A DNA stretch of 24,749 bases from Haplomitrium mnioides. Taxonomy: Eukaryota > Marchantiophyta > Haplomitriopsida > Calobryales. The notes below the pieces were generated by a model, which was not told the DNA's origin, did not search any database, and was given only the letters and a program-made list of their open reading frames with translations. Within the stretch, counting starts at the first letter, position 1; the number at the start of each line of letters is the position of its first letter. This document shows positions 9,851-19,655 of the stretch, piece after piece. The stretch covers positions 21,819 to 46,567 of the forward strand of contig JBNGIS010034040.1 of assembly GCA_049999725.1 (NCBI GenBank), given 5' to 3'. Both the position numbers and the translations under genes were made by a program.

Positions 9851-11146
9851 GAAGAGCTTACTCCGGACCCCAATTTATCCCTTTCACGCACTAACGGCCG
9901 TGAGTTGCTCGACGTGCATTCACTCAACGCCAACACCAAGAACCACAGCCCACTCTTTCTCCTCACACACAACCCCAAGCCAAGATCAGACACCCCTAAG
10001 ATCTTTCCTGTCTAGCGACCGACCATTCACGCTAGGGATCGGCATGCAAATCTACATATGTGCCTCATTTCAAAGGAAATAATACTTACAAGACTGCTCC
10101 AAAGAGTTGGACACACTCCGACATAGCAAATAAACAGCGGCCAGCTACTCTAGCACCCTTACTATGCTCTCAACGCACCTTCTATTTGCTCTACGATGCC
10201 TCTAAGACTTATTCACAACTATACGTCAGGGACTATAAACATATCTACACTATCTACTCGACAAAAGCACAGAGCGCCATTGGCCAATGACTCCAGAAAC
10301 TGCCAGAGTCCCCTCTCCGCAACGCTTCACACTTCGGCCGCCCACTCATGCACACATCACTAGCTAGTTTATACCCTCCGTCGTAGAGGGGCTTGGATTC
10401 ACTTCTGCAAGCTTGGAAGACATTCGATTAACTTCCACCCCTGGAAGACAGTCCTCTCGATTGTTGGACACACTCCACCCGAAACCTTGACCGGACCTTC
10501 TCCACAGTGCGCGGGCATTAACGCAACCACCCCTTGCTTTCGGCCTCCCTTTGAAATGCAAACCAAAAACACCCTCTTGATGTCACTGGAGATGAATCCT
10601 CTACGCAATCCCAACTCATGAGTCTAGGTCGAACGCACTTGCTTCTTCTTCAAGTCTCGATTCACCTTTGAACATTTGTCCACCCTTCAGAATGAGTTCA
10701 CCTGGATCGCTCGAGCCTCTACAGCTTCTCGCTCAGCGATTCTTGGCACCCCTCCAGTCTACCTCTACTCCTTTGTCCCCCAAAAGCAAGTACACTTGCT
10801 TCAATTGAAAAGATCATAGAGCATGCTCTCCATCCCTCGCTATCTCCTTTCACAAGATTTTCAATGACACCTCTCGATCAACCTCTCAACCTCTGGACTC
10901 ACAGCAGCTTCAACTATTACAATGCATCTACGCACACCTTTGTACACATCCACACTTCATCAAGCACACTAACAGCTTCAAGATTAAGACTTTAATCACA
11001 ATGCGTCACCGACATCATCGACCAAGCATCAATGTACAACTTGTACACTTCCACGCCTCCTCGACATGCTCCCTTCATCTCCATCACATGAAGACTATCT
11101 ATACTCTAGCTCGTCTATTTCCTCCTCGCTTGCAATGAATCCTGAC

Positions 11147-11603
11147 TGTAAAAGAATCTCAATGACCAAATTCAAATGAGTAAGAACTCATAGTGAACTC
11201 TAATAGAGTTCTTCAACCAAAGGCAACTCAAGGTCCAAACTAAGACCAAGAGTGCAAGCAAAAGCCAAGCAACCAAAGAACCCAAGTGATTTGAGAGGAA
11301 CTCCAGAATGAGGAGTGGGGCTAAGAAGCCCTTTTCTTTATACAAGAGAAGAGGGTGTCTTCCCTCTTTCTTCACTTACAAGTCACTTCTAATTTCAGCC
11401 CTAAAGGTGACTCTCTACCAAAAGTGACTTCGAAATCAAGTAACCTAAAAGTGNNNNNNNNNNTTCGAAATCAAGTAACCTAAAAGTGACTCTCTACCAA
11501 AAGTGACTTCAAAGATCTTTGCCCTAAAAGTGACTCACTACCACTTCCTTCACTCCTCCGTATTTTCTTATAAATAGCACAACCTTATGCTTGTACTATT
11601 ACA
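11147..11603 (-). mobile_element. Solo LTR of the E1/E3 family
   Basis: The segment starts TGTAAAAG, ends TATTACA and is flanked by CTGAC on both sides (11142-11146 and 11604-11608). It shares blocks with the E1 5' LTR, among them GAGTGCAAGCAAAA, CCAAGCAACCAAAGAACCCA and GATTTGAGAGGAACT. The corresponding place in the other E2 LTR (17111-17130) has an uninterrupted sequence with one target copy (TCGAC, 17118-17122). No internal region remains, so it is a solo LTR left by LTR-LTR recombination. It contains a 10-base gap of unknown sequence. Confidence 0.9.
11454..11463. other. Assembly gap (10 N) with duplicated flanks
   Basis: Ten N bases lie inside the solo LTR. The 25 bases before the gap (11429-11453) are identical to the 25 after it (11464-11488), so the gap may be two overlapping contig ends that were not merged, or a collapsed short repeat. 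Confidence 0.9.
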
Positions 11604-13037
11604 CTGACTTTTCATGTTTGAAAGCTTCGTCATCCGAGGGCGGTGAGCACCTTGGTTAGCTTCACAACCTGCACAAGTGCTCAGAAGACAACATGTGTCC
11701 CGATAAGACCGATGGTCAGCTCTTCTATGAGTTGATCCGATAAGAACTGCCCGATGAGATGATCCGTAACATATAGATTGAGAAGTTACTCCGAAGAACA
11801 TAGATCAGCCAGTCGATAGAGATAGGAATGGCCCGGGTCTGATGAAGAGTATCAAGACACCTCGATAGGCTCGATTGAAACCAATAGGTGACCTGATGTT
11901 CAGCCAACCCAATAGGACCGATAGAACTTTGTCAGAAGAAACTGTGGAAGACCCAATAGGCCCGATTAGACCCTATAGGTGACGACAAACCCCGATGATG
12001 GATGGAGGTTCCAATGGTCTTTTCTTGTGGTCACTCCGATGATTGACTTCTTCCGATGGGGCGTTGTCTGCCCCCGTCTTCCAAAGGGAAGTTGGACCAC
12101 CACATATAACAGTCAATTCCAAAGTTTGACCAGATCCGATAAAATATTCCAGTGCAGATAAGATTGGCACGGTTGTGAACAGAACCAAGGTCTAATCCAA
12201 AGAAGATTATTGGTCTGACCGAATAAACCTAATGAGCTCACACCGTCGACTGTAGAACCTGCTCATCCTTGGCGAATCCCGATCAGTGATGGCAGACCCG
12301 ACGATCCTTTGTAGCTTCCGATGGTCATCCCCGATAGTTGGCTTCCCCTGATGCAGCACCGCTTGCCTATCAAAAAAGTACCGATATGGCACAGTCAACC
12401 CCCATGCTTTGACCAACCCCGATACTACCAATAGAGCTCTGATAGGAGAAAGACTCCCAAAGACCAAAATCTTCTTAGACCCCATTGAAGGTCACTAACA
12501 CCTGATTGGTCTGCGCATCCACTGACCCTTTTGGTGTCGTCGTCGCCTTCCGATGGTCACTGATTCTTTACTCTCCTTCCCATCCTTTGATATTGGTCAT
12601 GTTGGGAGCACCTTCCCTTCTCCCTTGCTATTGAGCCTTCCTACTATACCGATAGTCAAGAATAATCAATGGAGCTCCTTGCTTTACCTTAGGCTTTTCT
12701 TGCTTGACGTTGAGTCATTGATGCCCTCCAATCCCCTTGATTTTTCTCATCTGGCCTTTGAGCTTTTCAATTCCTTGATCACTTCCTTTGCAGTCTCCTT
12801 GCATGTCTCTTCACTACATCTCTAGAGAACATCCCATCCTTCCACCATCTTGGTCATGCTTTCCACGTTTTGATGACCTTCCGATCAATGAGTAAATCGA
12901 TCCCTTCTACGTATCACCGATCTGGGATACCCCAATGCTTCTGAAGTATCTAAACGCTTAGAAGCAGAGAACTACTCTGATGATGCTCCCGATTTCTGTG
13001 ATTTTTTACTAGTGCCTCAAATCATCGGTTGACATAA

Positions 13038-13047
13038 CTCCCCTTCT
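13038..13047 (-). other. E2 polypurine tract
   Basis: On the minus strand AGAAGGGGAG lies three bases before the TGTCAACC start of the 3' LTR, the standard position for priming plus-strand DNA synthesis. Confidence 0.75.
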
Positions 13048-13195
13048 AATTGCAAAGCGACCTGTGAGCACCCTTCTCTCTCAGCATCCTTCATCTCGGT
13101 GTCTTCGGTTGCTTCTTCACGGCTGAGCATATTTACATATGGTACAACCCCCTAACTGTCTATTCTGTACATACCTCAACACTCTTCTTGAGCTA

Positions 13196-13590
13196 TCATC
13201 AGCCTTCTTCATCTTCCTCCTCTACTATATACCTCCTCATGCGATCGTAATGGATTTGATTCACGATTTTATCACCTTCCAAGGTTTCTATCTCCGCGAA
13301 CCCATTTTGGTGTAGTCTAATGAGAACAAAAGGTCCCATCCATCTTGTGTGCAGCTTCTCCGTGAAATGCACAAATCGGCTGTCGTATAACAACACCAAA
13401 TCTCCCTCATGAACATCCATTGGCTTCAGCCTCTTATTATGTTGCCCCTTTCGCAACTTTTGTTGGTGCTTCACTCAGCCATGCGCTTGCTTCTGATTCT
13501 CCTCCAAGTCCTTCAACTTGTACAATCTTTCTCTCTTTCTCGATTCTTCTACCAGTCTCTCCTCGAAAATAACGCAACAAAACTAGCAAC
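13196..13590 (-). pseudogene. E2 integrase C-terminal fragment
   Basis: The frame reads EERLVEESRKRERLYKLKDL and, after an in-frame stop at about 13475, QQKLRKGQHNKRLKP, VHEGDLVLLYDSRF, KLHTRWMGPFVLIRLHQNGF and VNQIHYDRMRRYI. This is the GPY/F-type C-terminal domain of Ty3/gypsy integrases; here the motif is GPF. It lies in the same frame register as the gag-like ORF upstream, with the rest of pol missing between them. It ends about 150 bases before the polypurine tract, as expected for the end of pol. Confidence 0.85.
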
Positions 13591-13879
13591 TACTAGAAAG
13601 CACTCATAGAGAAACACACGTACCCATGTACAGAGTCAAAAATTTGGATTCTTCCTTGGGTCTCACACAACAAATGAGTCCCTAATTTCTTTATCAGGCT
13701 GGATGTCCGATCTGCACAACATCATATCTCATTCCCTTTCTTTTCTCCTAATCAGGCCACTATGCTGGCCTTTCTCCATTAGCCTAGGGCTACTCAGACT
13801 ATACACACCTTCGGCAGAAACAATAAAACAAGAAAAAATAGAAGAACTATACATATGACTCAGAAGAATAAAACTATGT
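13591..13879. other. E2 internal stretch without recognised coding
   Basis: This lies between the integrase relic and the gag-like frame, where most of pol would be expected. I see no RT, RNase H or integrase core motif in it, so it marks the pol deletion. Confidence 0.5.
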
Positions 13880-15357
13880 TCAACGTGGGTTACTAGTCGA
13901 GTGCTTGTCAACTTTGCCTCCATGACTAGCAACTCTTGGTGTCGACTTAAGGTAAGCCTCTTCTGGCTCAAGATGAGATGCATTTTCCGACAAGCTCCAA
14001 CCTTGTAGGATGTAGCTTCTCATATGAGGTGGCCTCCTCTTTTCCACTTGCAGGAGTTTTAACCCAACTGCATTCTGGGGTTGATCATTCAGACTGCACT
14101 CCATTGGATATGATGGTGTCCACTGCCCTTTTATTTTTGGTTCTAGGTTACAATGGTCCTTGTCCGCTAGCATCAACTCTGCCATGTGGCGATATCTTAA
14201 CTCAGTGGCATGTTGAGGCTGATCATTGGGGCTGCCTCCAATCGAGTACAATGGTGGCCACTCCCCTTCTAATTGCGGTTGATGGTATGGCCAACATAGA
14301 TCCTCTTGGAGCTCTTCTTCTAGCTAGTGATGAGGCTTCGTTGTGCACTCCCCTTTTGGCTCTGGTTCAGTTCTTCTAGGATCCCCCGACATTTTTGCAG
14401 ATTCCTCCCCTTCTAGATCTGCTTCTTCCGCTTTAGCCCACCTGATGCAGGGAGTAGGTGTTTGTGCCTCTGTCGTGGATGCTTCCACCTCCCTTAGCTC
14501 ATTTGGATCACCTAGCAATTACTGCTCCGGGACATCTTGCAGAGTCTCTTTGGCCGCCCTCTCCTCCTTTGTCTCCTCCAAGGCCTCAGTCATTTCTCCC
14601 ACCTCTTCTTGATGCGTCTGATAGAACCAAGTGGGGCCTTCTCCTTCATAGTTAGAATCACTATGGAAGGGTAGCACTTGAGTCATAGCCTTCTTGGCCC
14701 TTTGCTCCTTTGTTTTGCTTCCCTTGTGGCGGAAGTATTGATCCTTTTGATCCTTGGTTCCCTTCCTGAGCTTGCATGTTTGGTAGGACTTGGACCTTGA
14801 TCTGGACACCACCCGATAACAATTTTCTAATCCGGAGGTCTCCCAGTCTGGTAGTGCCACTTCCTCTTCTCCATATTAGAAACACACCGTAGCTAGTTGA
14901 CCATAATCCTGTCTCCATGGTTCAAGATAGTTGACTAACACATGTCCCGGCTGGCCACAATTCCAGCAAATCATGATGATTGTTTTTGGTGGGCTATTTG
15001 TGGCCCATCCCCTTGACTGTCTAGACTCCATACCAAGAGGTGCTCTTCGAAAGGGATATGAGGCTCCAACTACCTCCGGAGCGATTCCCACAAGGAGTTT
15101 GTGCATTATCTCTATCCTTGACATTAACTCCGCTATGCGGGCTTCCCTCTCTTTGGTAGCCTTCTTGCTCTTTTTCTCCTTTTCCTCATTCTTCCTCCTC
15201 CGTGAAGATCTATCACCGTCAAAGCTTTTGCCATTGGAGTCATCGACACTTTTGGAGGCAGATGCAGAGCCCTCCTCCATCTCCTCATTACTATTGGAAC
15301 TATCAGAAGAGTACTTTGACACATACTTAACCCTTCGCCTCCTTTGGGAGGAAATGG
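13880..15357 (-). pseudogene. E2 gag-like ORF with damaged CCHC zinc knuckle
   Basis: One minus frame runs from about 15357 to 13880, with stops at 14876-14878, 14519-14521, 14324-14326 and 13880-13882. The order is: an acidic Ser-rich start (SSDSSNSNEEMEEG), a basic coiled-coil-like stretch (RRRKNEEKEKKSKKATKERE), a helix (RIAELMSRIEIMHKLL), then a zinc knuckle at 14927-14968 (CWNCGQPGHVLVNY). The knuckle has the CX2CX4HX4C spacing, but the last Cys is Tyr, as a G-to-A change would give. A long hydrophilic tail follows (about 13880-14870), including three diverged repeats. No capsid domain is recognisable, so it resembles the nucleocapsid end of Gag with an unusual C-terminal extension. The antisense plus ORF at 14931-15584 is a shadow. 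Confidence 0.75.
13940..14285 (-). repeat. Three diverged tandem repeats in the E2 gag tail
   Basis: The encoded units QLEGEWPPLYSIGGSPNDQP, KIKGQWTPSYPMECSLNDQP and QVEKRRPPHMR... line up with each other. The first two are 140 bases apart on the DNA. The repeat carries the purine-rich segment that resembles the polypurine tract. Confidence 0.6.
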
Positions 15358-15752
15358 CCCATTACCACAATGGAAGGGCAACTTACTCCTGTAAAGGACT
15401 GGTACTTGCATCGCCGAGAAGTCCTAGAGAAGGTACCAGGTTAGTCATTACAGCAATAGGCAAAGACAATTCTACCCACAGGTCAATGCCCTTCTCTATG
15501 CTTGTCTCGCTCCCTTCACTTCCTGCCTTAACTTTGAATTCAACGCCCACAATTTACGGGAACCTTCTGGCGCCAAAACTCTAATGGCACTGCAAGGCTT
15601 CTAGCTTCTCGCGCCACTAACTCCACGCCATACCAATTGTCAACCCTAGCGCCGCCACCCTCTAGCGCCACTCATCCCAAGGAACTAAATCGGCTTTGAG
15701 TTGATCTCAGGTTCTCGCAAATCTTTGCCCTCCTTCTAGCGCAAAAAAACTA
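15358..15752 (-). other. E2 leader next to the 5' LTR
   Basis: Untranslated leader between the 5' LTR and the gag-like frame. The primer site is expected within a few bases of 15752. On the minus strand TTTGCGCTAGAAGGAGGG is found there, and the related string GGCGCTAG occurs twice more by 15660. I cannot name the tRNA. Confidence 0.4.
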
Positions 15753-18521
15753 TGTCGCGCCCTTCTCTTCGGCCTTAGCTTAGGAAGAGCTTACTCTAAA
15801 AGAATGGGAATGACACGATTCAACAGGGCCTTTTATAAGACGGCATCACACCCCGATTTATCCCTTTCACGCACTAATGGTTGTGAGTTGCTCGGCGTGC
15901 ATTCACTCAACGCCCACACCAAGAACCACAACCCACTCTTTCTCCTCACACAACCCTAAGCCAAGATCAAACCCCCTTCAAATCTTTCTTATCTAGCGAC
16001 CAACCATTCAGGCCAGGGATCGGTGTGCAAATCTACACATGTGCCTCATTTCAAAGGGAATAATACTTACAAGACTGCTCCAAAGAGCTGGACACACTCC
16101 AACACAGAAAATACACACTGGTCAGCTACTCTAGCACCCTTACTATACTCTCGATGCACCCTCTATCTGCTCTACGGTGCCTTTAGGACTTATTCACAAC
16201 TATACATCAGGGAATATAAACATATCTACACTATCTACTCGATAGAAGCGCAGAGCGCCATTGGCCAGCGACTCCGGAAATTGCTTGAGTCCCCCCTCTG
16301 CGACACGTCACACTTCGGCCCGCCCACTCACGCACACATTACTAGCTAGTTTATACCCTCCGTCGTAGAGGGACTTGGATTCACTTTTGCAAGCTTGGAA
16401 GAAGTTTGATTAACTTCCACCCCTGGAAGACAGTCCTCTTGATTGTTGGACATACTCCACCCAAAACCTTAACCGGATCTTCTCCACAGTGCGCGGGCGT
16501 TAACGCAACCACCCCTTGCTTTCGGCCTCCCTTTGAAATGCAAACCAAAAACACCCTCCTGATGTCACTGGAGATGAATCCTTTGCGCAATCCCAACTCT
16601 TGAGTTTAGGCTGAATGCACTTGCTTCTCCTTCAAGTCTTGATTCACCTTTGAACATTTGTCCACCCTTTAGAATGAGTTCACCTGGATCACTCGAGCCT
16701 CTAGAGCCTCCCGCTCAGTAATTCTTCGTGCCCCTCTAGTCCACCTCCACTCCTTTGGCCCCCGAAAGCAAGTACACTTGGTTCAATCAAAAATATCACA
16801 AAGCACACTCTATGTCCCTTGCTATCCCCTTGTACAAGATTTTCAACAACACCTCTCGATCAACCTCTCAACCTCTGAACTCGCAGCGGCTTCAACAATG
16901 CATTTGCATACACCCTTGTATACATTCACACTTCATGAAGCACACTGACAGCTTCAAGATCAAGACTTAAATCACAATGCATCGCCAGCATCATCGACCA
17001 AGCATCAGCGCACAACTTGTACACTTCCACTCCTCCTTGACATGCTCCCCCCATCTCAATCACGTGAAGACTATCTATACTCTAGCTCGTTTGTTTCCTC
17101 CTCGCTTGCAATGAATCTCGACCCTTCATGTTTGAAAGCTTCGTCATCCGAGGGCGGTGAACGCCCTGGTTAACTTCACAACCTGCACAAGTGCTCAAAA
17201 GACAACATGTGTCTCGATAAGACCAATGGTCGGCTCTTCGATGAGTTGATCCGATAAGAACTGCCTGATGAGATGATCCGTAATAGATAGACCGAGAAGT
17301 TACTCTGAAGAACATAGATTGGCCAACCAATAGAGATAGGAACAGCCCGGGCTTGATGAAGAGTATCAAGACACCTTGATAGGCTCGACTGAAACCGATA
17401 GGTGACCCGATGCTCGACCAACCCAATAGAACCAATAGAACTCTGTCAGAAGAAACTATGGAAGACTCGATAAGCCCAATTAGACCCCATAGGTGACAGC
17501 AAGCCCCAATGATGAATGACAGCTTTGATGGTCTTTTCTGGTGGTCGCTCTGATGATTGATTTTTTCTGATAGGGCGTTGCCCACCACCGTCTTCCAAAG
17601 GGAAGTTGGACTGCCACGTCCACCAGTCAACTCTGAAGTTTGACCGGATCTGATTAAATATTCCAATGCAGATAAGATCGACGTGGTTCCAAACAAAACC
17701 AAGGTCTGATCCGAAGAAGATTATCGGTTGGACCGGCTAAACCCGATGAGCTCACACCATCAATTGTAGACCCCGCTCATTCTTGGTGAATCTCGATCAG
17801 CGATGGCAGACCCAACAATCCTTTGTAGCTTCTGATGGTCATCCTTGATAGTTGGCTTCCCCTAATAGAGCATCGCCCGCCCATCGAAAAAGTACCGATG
17901 TGGCATAGTCAACTCCCATGCTTTGACCAACCCCGATGCTACTAATAAAGCTCCGATAGGAGAAAGACTCCCAAAGCCCACTAACACCCTATTGGTCTTC
18001 TTGTCAAGTGACCCCTTTGGTGTCGTCGCCGCCTTCCGATGGTCACCACATTCTTCACTCTCCTTCCCATCCTTCGATACTGGTCGTGTTGGGAGCACCT
18101 TCCCTTCTTCCTTACTATCGAGCCTTGCCACTTTAACGATAGTTAGGAATAATCAATGGAGCTCCTTGCCTTACCTTAAGCTTTTCTCTCTTGACATCGA
18201 GTCATTGGTGCCCTCCAATCCCCTTGATCTTTCTCATCTGGCCTTTGAGCTTTTCAATTCTTTGATCGTTTCCTTCACAGTCTCTTTGTGTGTCTCTTCA
18301 CCACATCTCTGGAGAACGTACCATCTTTCCACCGTTCTGGTCCTGCTTTCCACGTTTCGATGACCTTCCAATCAACGAGTTAACCGATCCCCTCTTCTTA
18401 TCACCGATCTGGGATACCTTGATGCTTCTGAAGTATCTCTGCATTTAGAAGCAGAGAACTGCTCTAATATTGCTTTCGATTTCTTCGATTTTTTACTAGT
18501 GCCTCAAATCACCGGTTGACA
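15753..18521 (-). repeat. E2 5' LTR (right), uninterrupted
   Basis: A 2,769-base LTR, TGTCGC...TTGACA on the plus strand. It preserves the empty site of the solo LTR at 17118-17122. The ORF on the minus strand at 17082-17702 lies wholly inside the LTR and has no recognisable domain. Confidence 0.9.
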
Positions 18522-18526
18522 TGTAT
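18522..18526. repeat. E2 target-site duplication, right copy (TGTAT)
   Basis: TGTAT directly follows the TTGACA terminus of E2 and matches 9724-9728. E1 gag resumes after it. Confidence 0.85.
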
Positions 18527-19007
18527 CACAAAAATGTGCAACATAGCTTCTCATTGTACCAAGTTGCTTTGATTTGACCAATCAATCTCTCGTTACTTTT
18601 GAGGCATTTAGAACCCTAAATCTTGAAATCATCGCTTCTTTGAATTCACACCTAGAATCAATAAAAGAAAAAAATTCACCTTGTGCTTGATGTATTTGAT
18701 ATCTCCACCAAGTTTTTGAAACTCTTTCTAATTGACTTACCGCAAATAGAATTCATCGACTATCTTTTCTAGTGTTTGTAGCTTCAAAATATTGTCACAA
18801 TTGAATATGAAGTTCTCAAATGCACCACAAACCATCCTCATATCATATGTTTTTGGCGTTGGAAATCGCTCATAACTCTCTTCTTCTCGAAACGCTGCTC
18901 TTTCCTTCATTCATTCTTCCAAATCAAGTGAAAGATGTTCAAACCATTGTTCCATTGCTAGAACCACCACCTCTTGATTCTCTATGTAACTCACCACCAA
19001 GAATGAC
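18527..19007 (-). pseudogene. E1 gag, 5' portion (upstream of the E2 insertion)
   Basis: The minus strand encodes a decayed Ty3/gypsy capsid region (retrotransposon gag domain). Recognisable parts are LERVSKTWWRYQ, CEFKEAMISRFRVLN and LGTMRSYVAHF, which follow the family pattern WW, W-x-EF-x-x-F-x-x-RF and QxGSVxxYxxxF. The end at 18527 joins, across E2, to 9728, where LKPRIRMEA follows. Stops interrupt it several times. Confidence 0.65.
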
Positions 19008-19024
19008 CCATAGCTCTAATGTCA
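19008..19024 (-). other. E1 primer-binding site (initiator tRNA-Met type)
   Basis: On the minus strand TGACATTAGAGCTATGG starts two bases after the LTR end. It matches the common plant primer site TGGTATCAGAGC plus CATGG at 13 of 17 bases, and all four differences are transitions. Confidence 0.65.
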
Positions 19025-19025
19025 G

Positions 19026-19655
19026 TGTAAAATAATCTCAAGGAACTAATCCAAATGAGTAGAAACTCATAGGGAAGTCTAATAGAATTCTTCATCCAAA
19101 TGCCAATAAGACAAACAAAGCCACAAAAAGAAAACTCTAATAGAGTTATGCAACTCAAAGCCCAAGCTAAAACCAAGAGTGCAAGCAAAATCCAAGCAAC
19201 CAAAGAACCCAAATGATTTGAGAGGAACTTCAGAATGAGAAATAGGGCTTTGAAGCCCTTCTATTAATACAAGAGAAGGAGGTATCATCCCTCTTTCTTC
19301 ACTTACAAGTCACTTCCAATTTCAACCCTAAAATTGCTCACTTAGAAGTCACTTCTAATTACAACCCTAAAATTGCTCACTTAGAAGTTACTTCTAATTA
19401 CAACCCTAAAATTGCTCACTTAGAAGTCACTTTTAATTACAACCCTAAAATTTCTCACTTAGAAGTCACTTTTAATTACAACCCTAAAATTGCTCACTTA
19501 GAAGTCACTTCTAACTACAACCCTAAAAACACTAGAATTTACTGTGAAGCCAAGTAATCTTGTCTCAAATCAACCTTAAAAGTGACCCTCTTCCACTTCC
19601 TTCACTCTTATTTATTTTCTTCTAGATAATATAATATAATGCTTGTAATATTATA
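19026..19655 (-). repeat. E1 5' LTR
   Basis: On the plus strand it starts TGTAAAAT and ends TATTATA, where the solo LTR ends TATTACA. It is 630 bases, longer than the solo LTR because of an internal 39 bp repeat array. The inner side is followed by the primer site. The outer side abuts E3 pol directly and no target duplication is visible. Confidence 0.8.
19324..19518. repeat. 39 bp tandem repeat, five copies, within the E1 LTR
   Basis: Five consecutive 39-base units start AACCCTAAAATTGCTCACTT; a sixth partial unit begins at 19519. Units differ at only one to three bases, so the expansion is young compared with the rest of the LTR. The other LTRs of this family here lack it. Confidence 0.9.

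Larger units (their letters stand above)
9729..13034 (-). repeat. E2 3' LTR (left), interrupted by a solo LTR
   Basis: This aligns with 15753-18521 along its whole length. Two differences account for the extra length: the solo LTR with its target duplication (462 bases) and a patch of foreign sequence around 9787-9863. Short ORFs inside it have counterparts in the other LTR and no recognisable domains. Confidence 0.9.
9729..18521 (-). mobile_element. E2: non-autonomous LTR retrotransposon with 2.8 kb LTRs, nested in E1 gag
   Basis: E2 is bounded by two long direct repeats (9729-13034 and 15753-18521) that start TGTCGC and end TTGACA on the plus strand, giving standard TG...CA ends. TGTAT occurs directly before 9729 and directly after 18521 as a perfect 5 bp target duplication. 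The internal region is only 2.7 kb. On the minus strand it has a leader, a gag-like frame with a damaged zinc knuckle, the integrase C-terminus and a polypurine tract next to the left LTR. Protease, RT and RNase H are absent, so E2 depended on another element's enzymes or lost its own after insertion. By eye the LTRs differ at about one base in ten over the first 240 bases compared. Confidence 0.9.
7430..19655 (-). mobile_element. E1: Ty3/gypsy (chromovirus-like) LTR retrotransposon, split by E2 and truncated
   Basis: Read on the minus strand the order is 5' LTR (19655-19026), primer site (19024-19008), gag (19007-18527), the E2 insertion (18521-9729 plus its target duplication), the rest of gag (9728-9430), protease, RT, RNase H and integrase, fading out near 7430. 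The 3' part of integrase and the 3' LTR are missing. Gag-pol order with integrase after RNase H is the Ty3/gypsy order. A related copy (E3) has a chromodomain, which points to a chromovirus. All domains are broken by stops and frameshifts. The left boundary is approximate. Confidence 0.8.

Noticed and set aside
14931-15584. 217-residue plus-strand ORF
   Set aside because: Antisense to the E2 gag-like frame, which has the zinc knuckle and acidic/basic segments. The plus ORF has no recognisable domain.
17082-17702. 206-residue minus-strand ORF
   Set aside because: It lies entirely inside the E2 LTR; its counterpart in the other LTR is broken and no domain is visible.
19324-19518. Interstitial telomere repeat (CCCTAAA)
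   Set aside because: The period is 39, with only one CCCTAAA per unit, inside an LTR.
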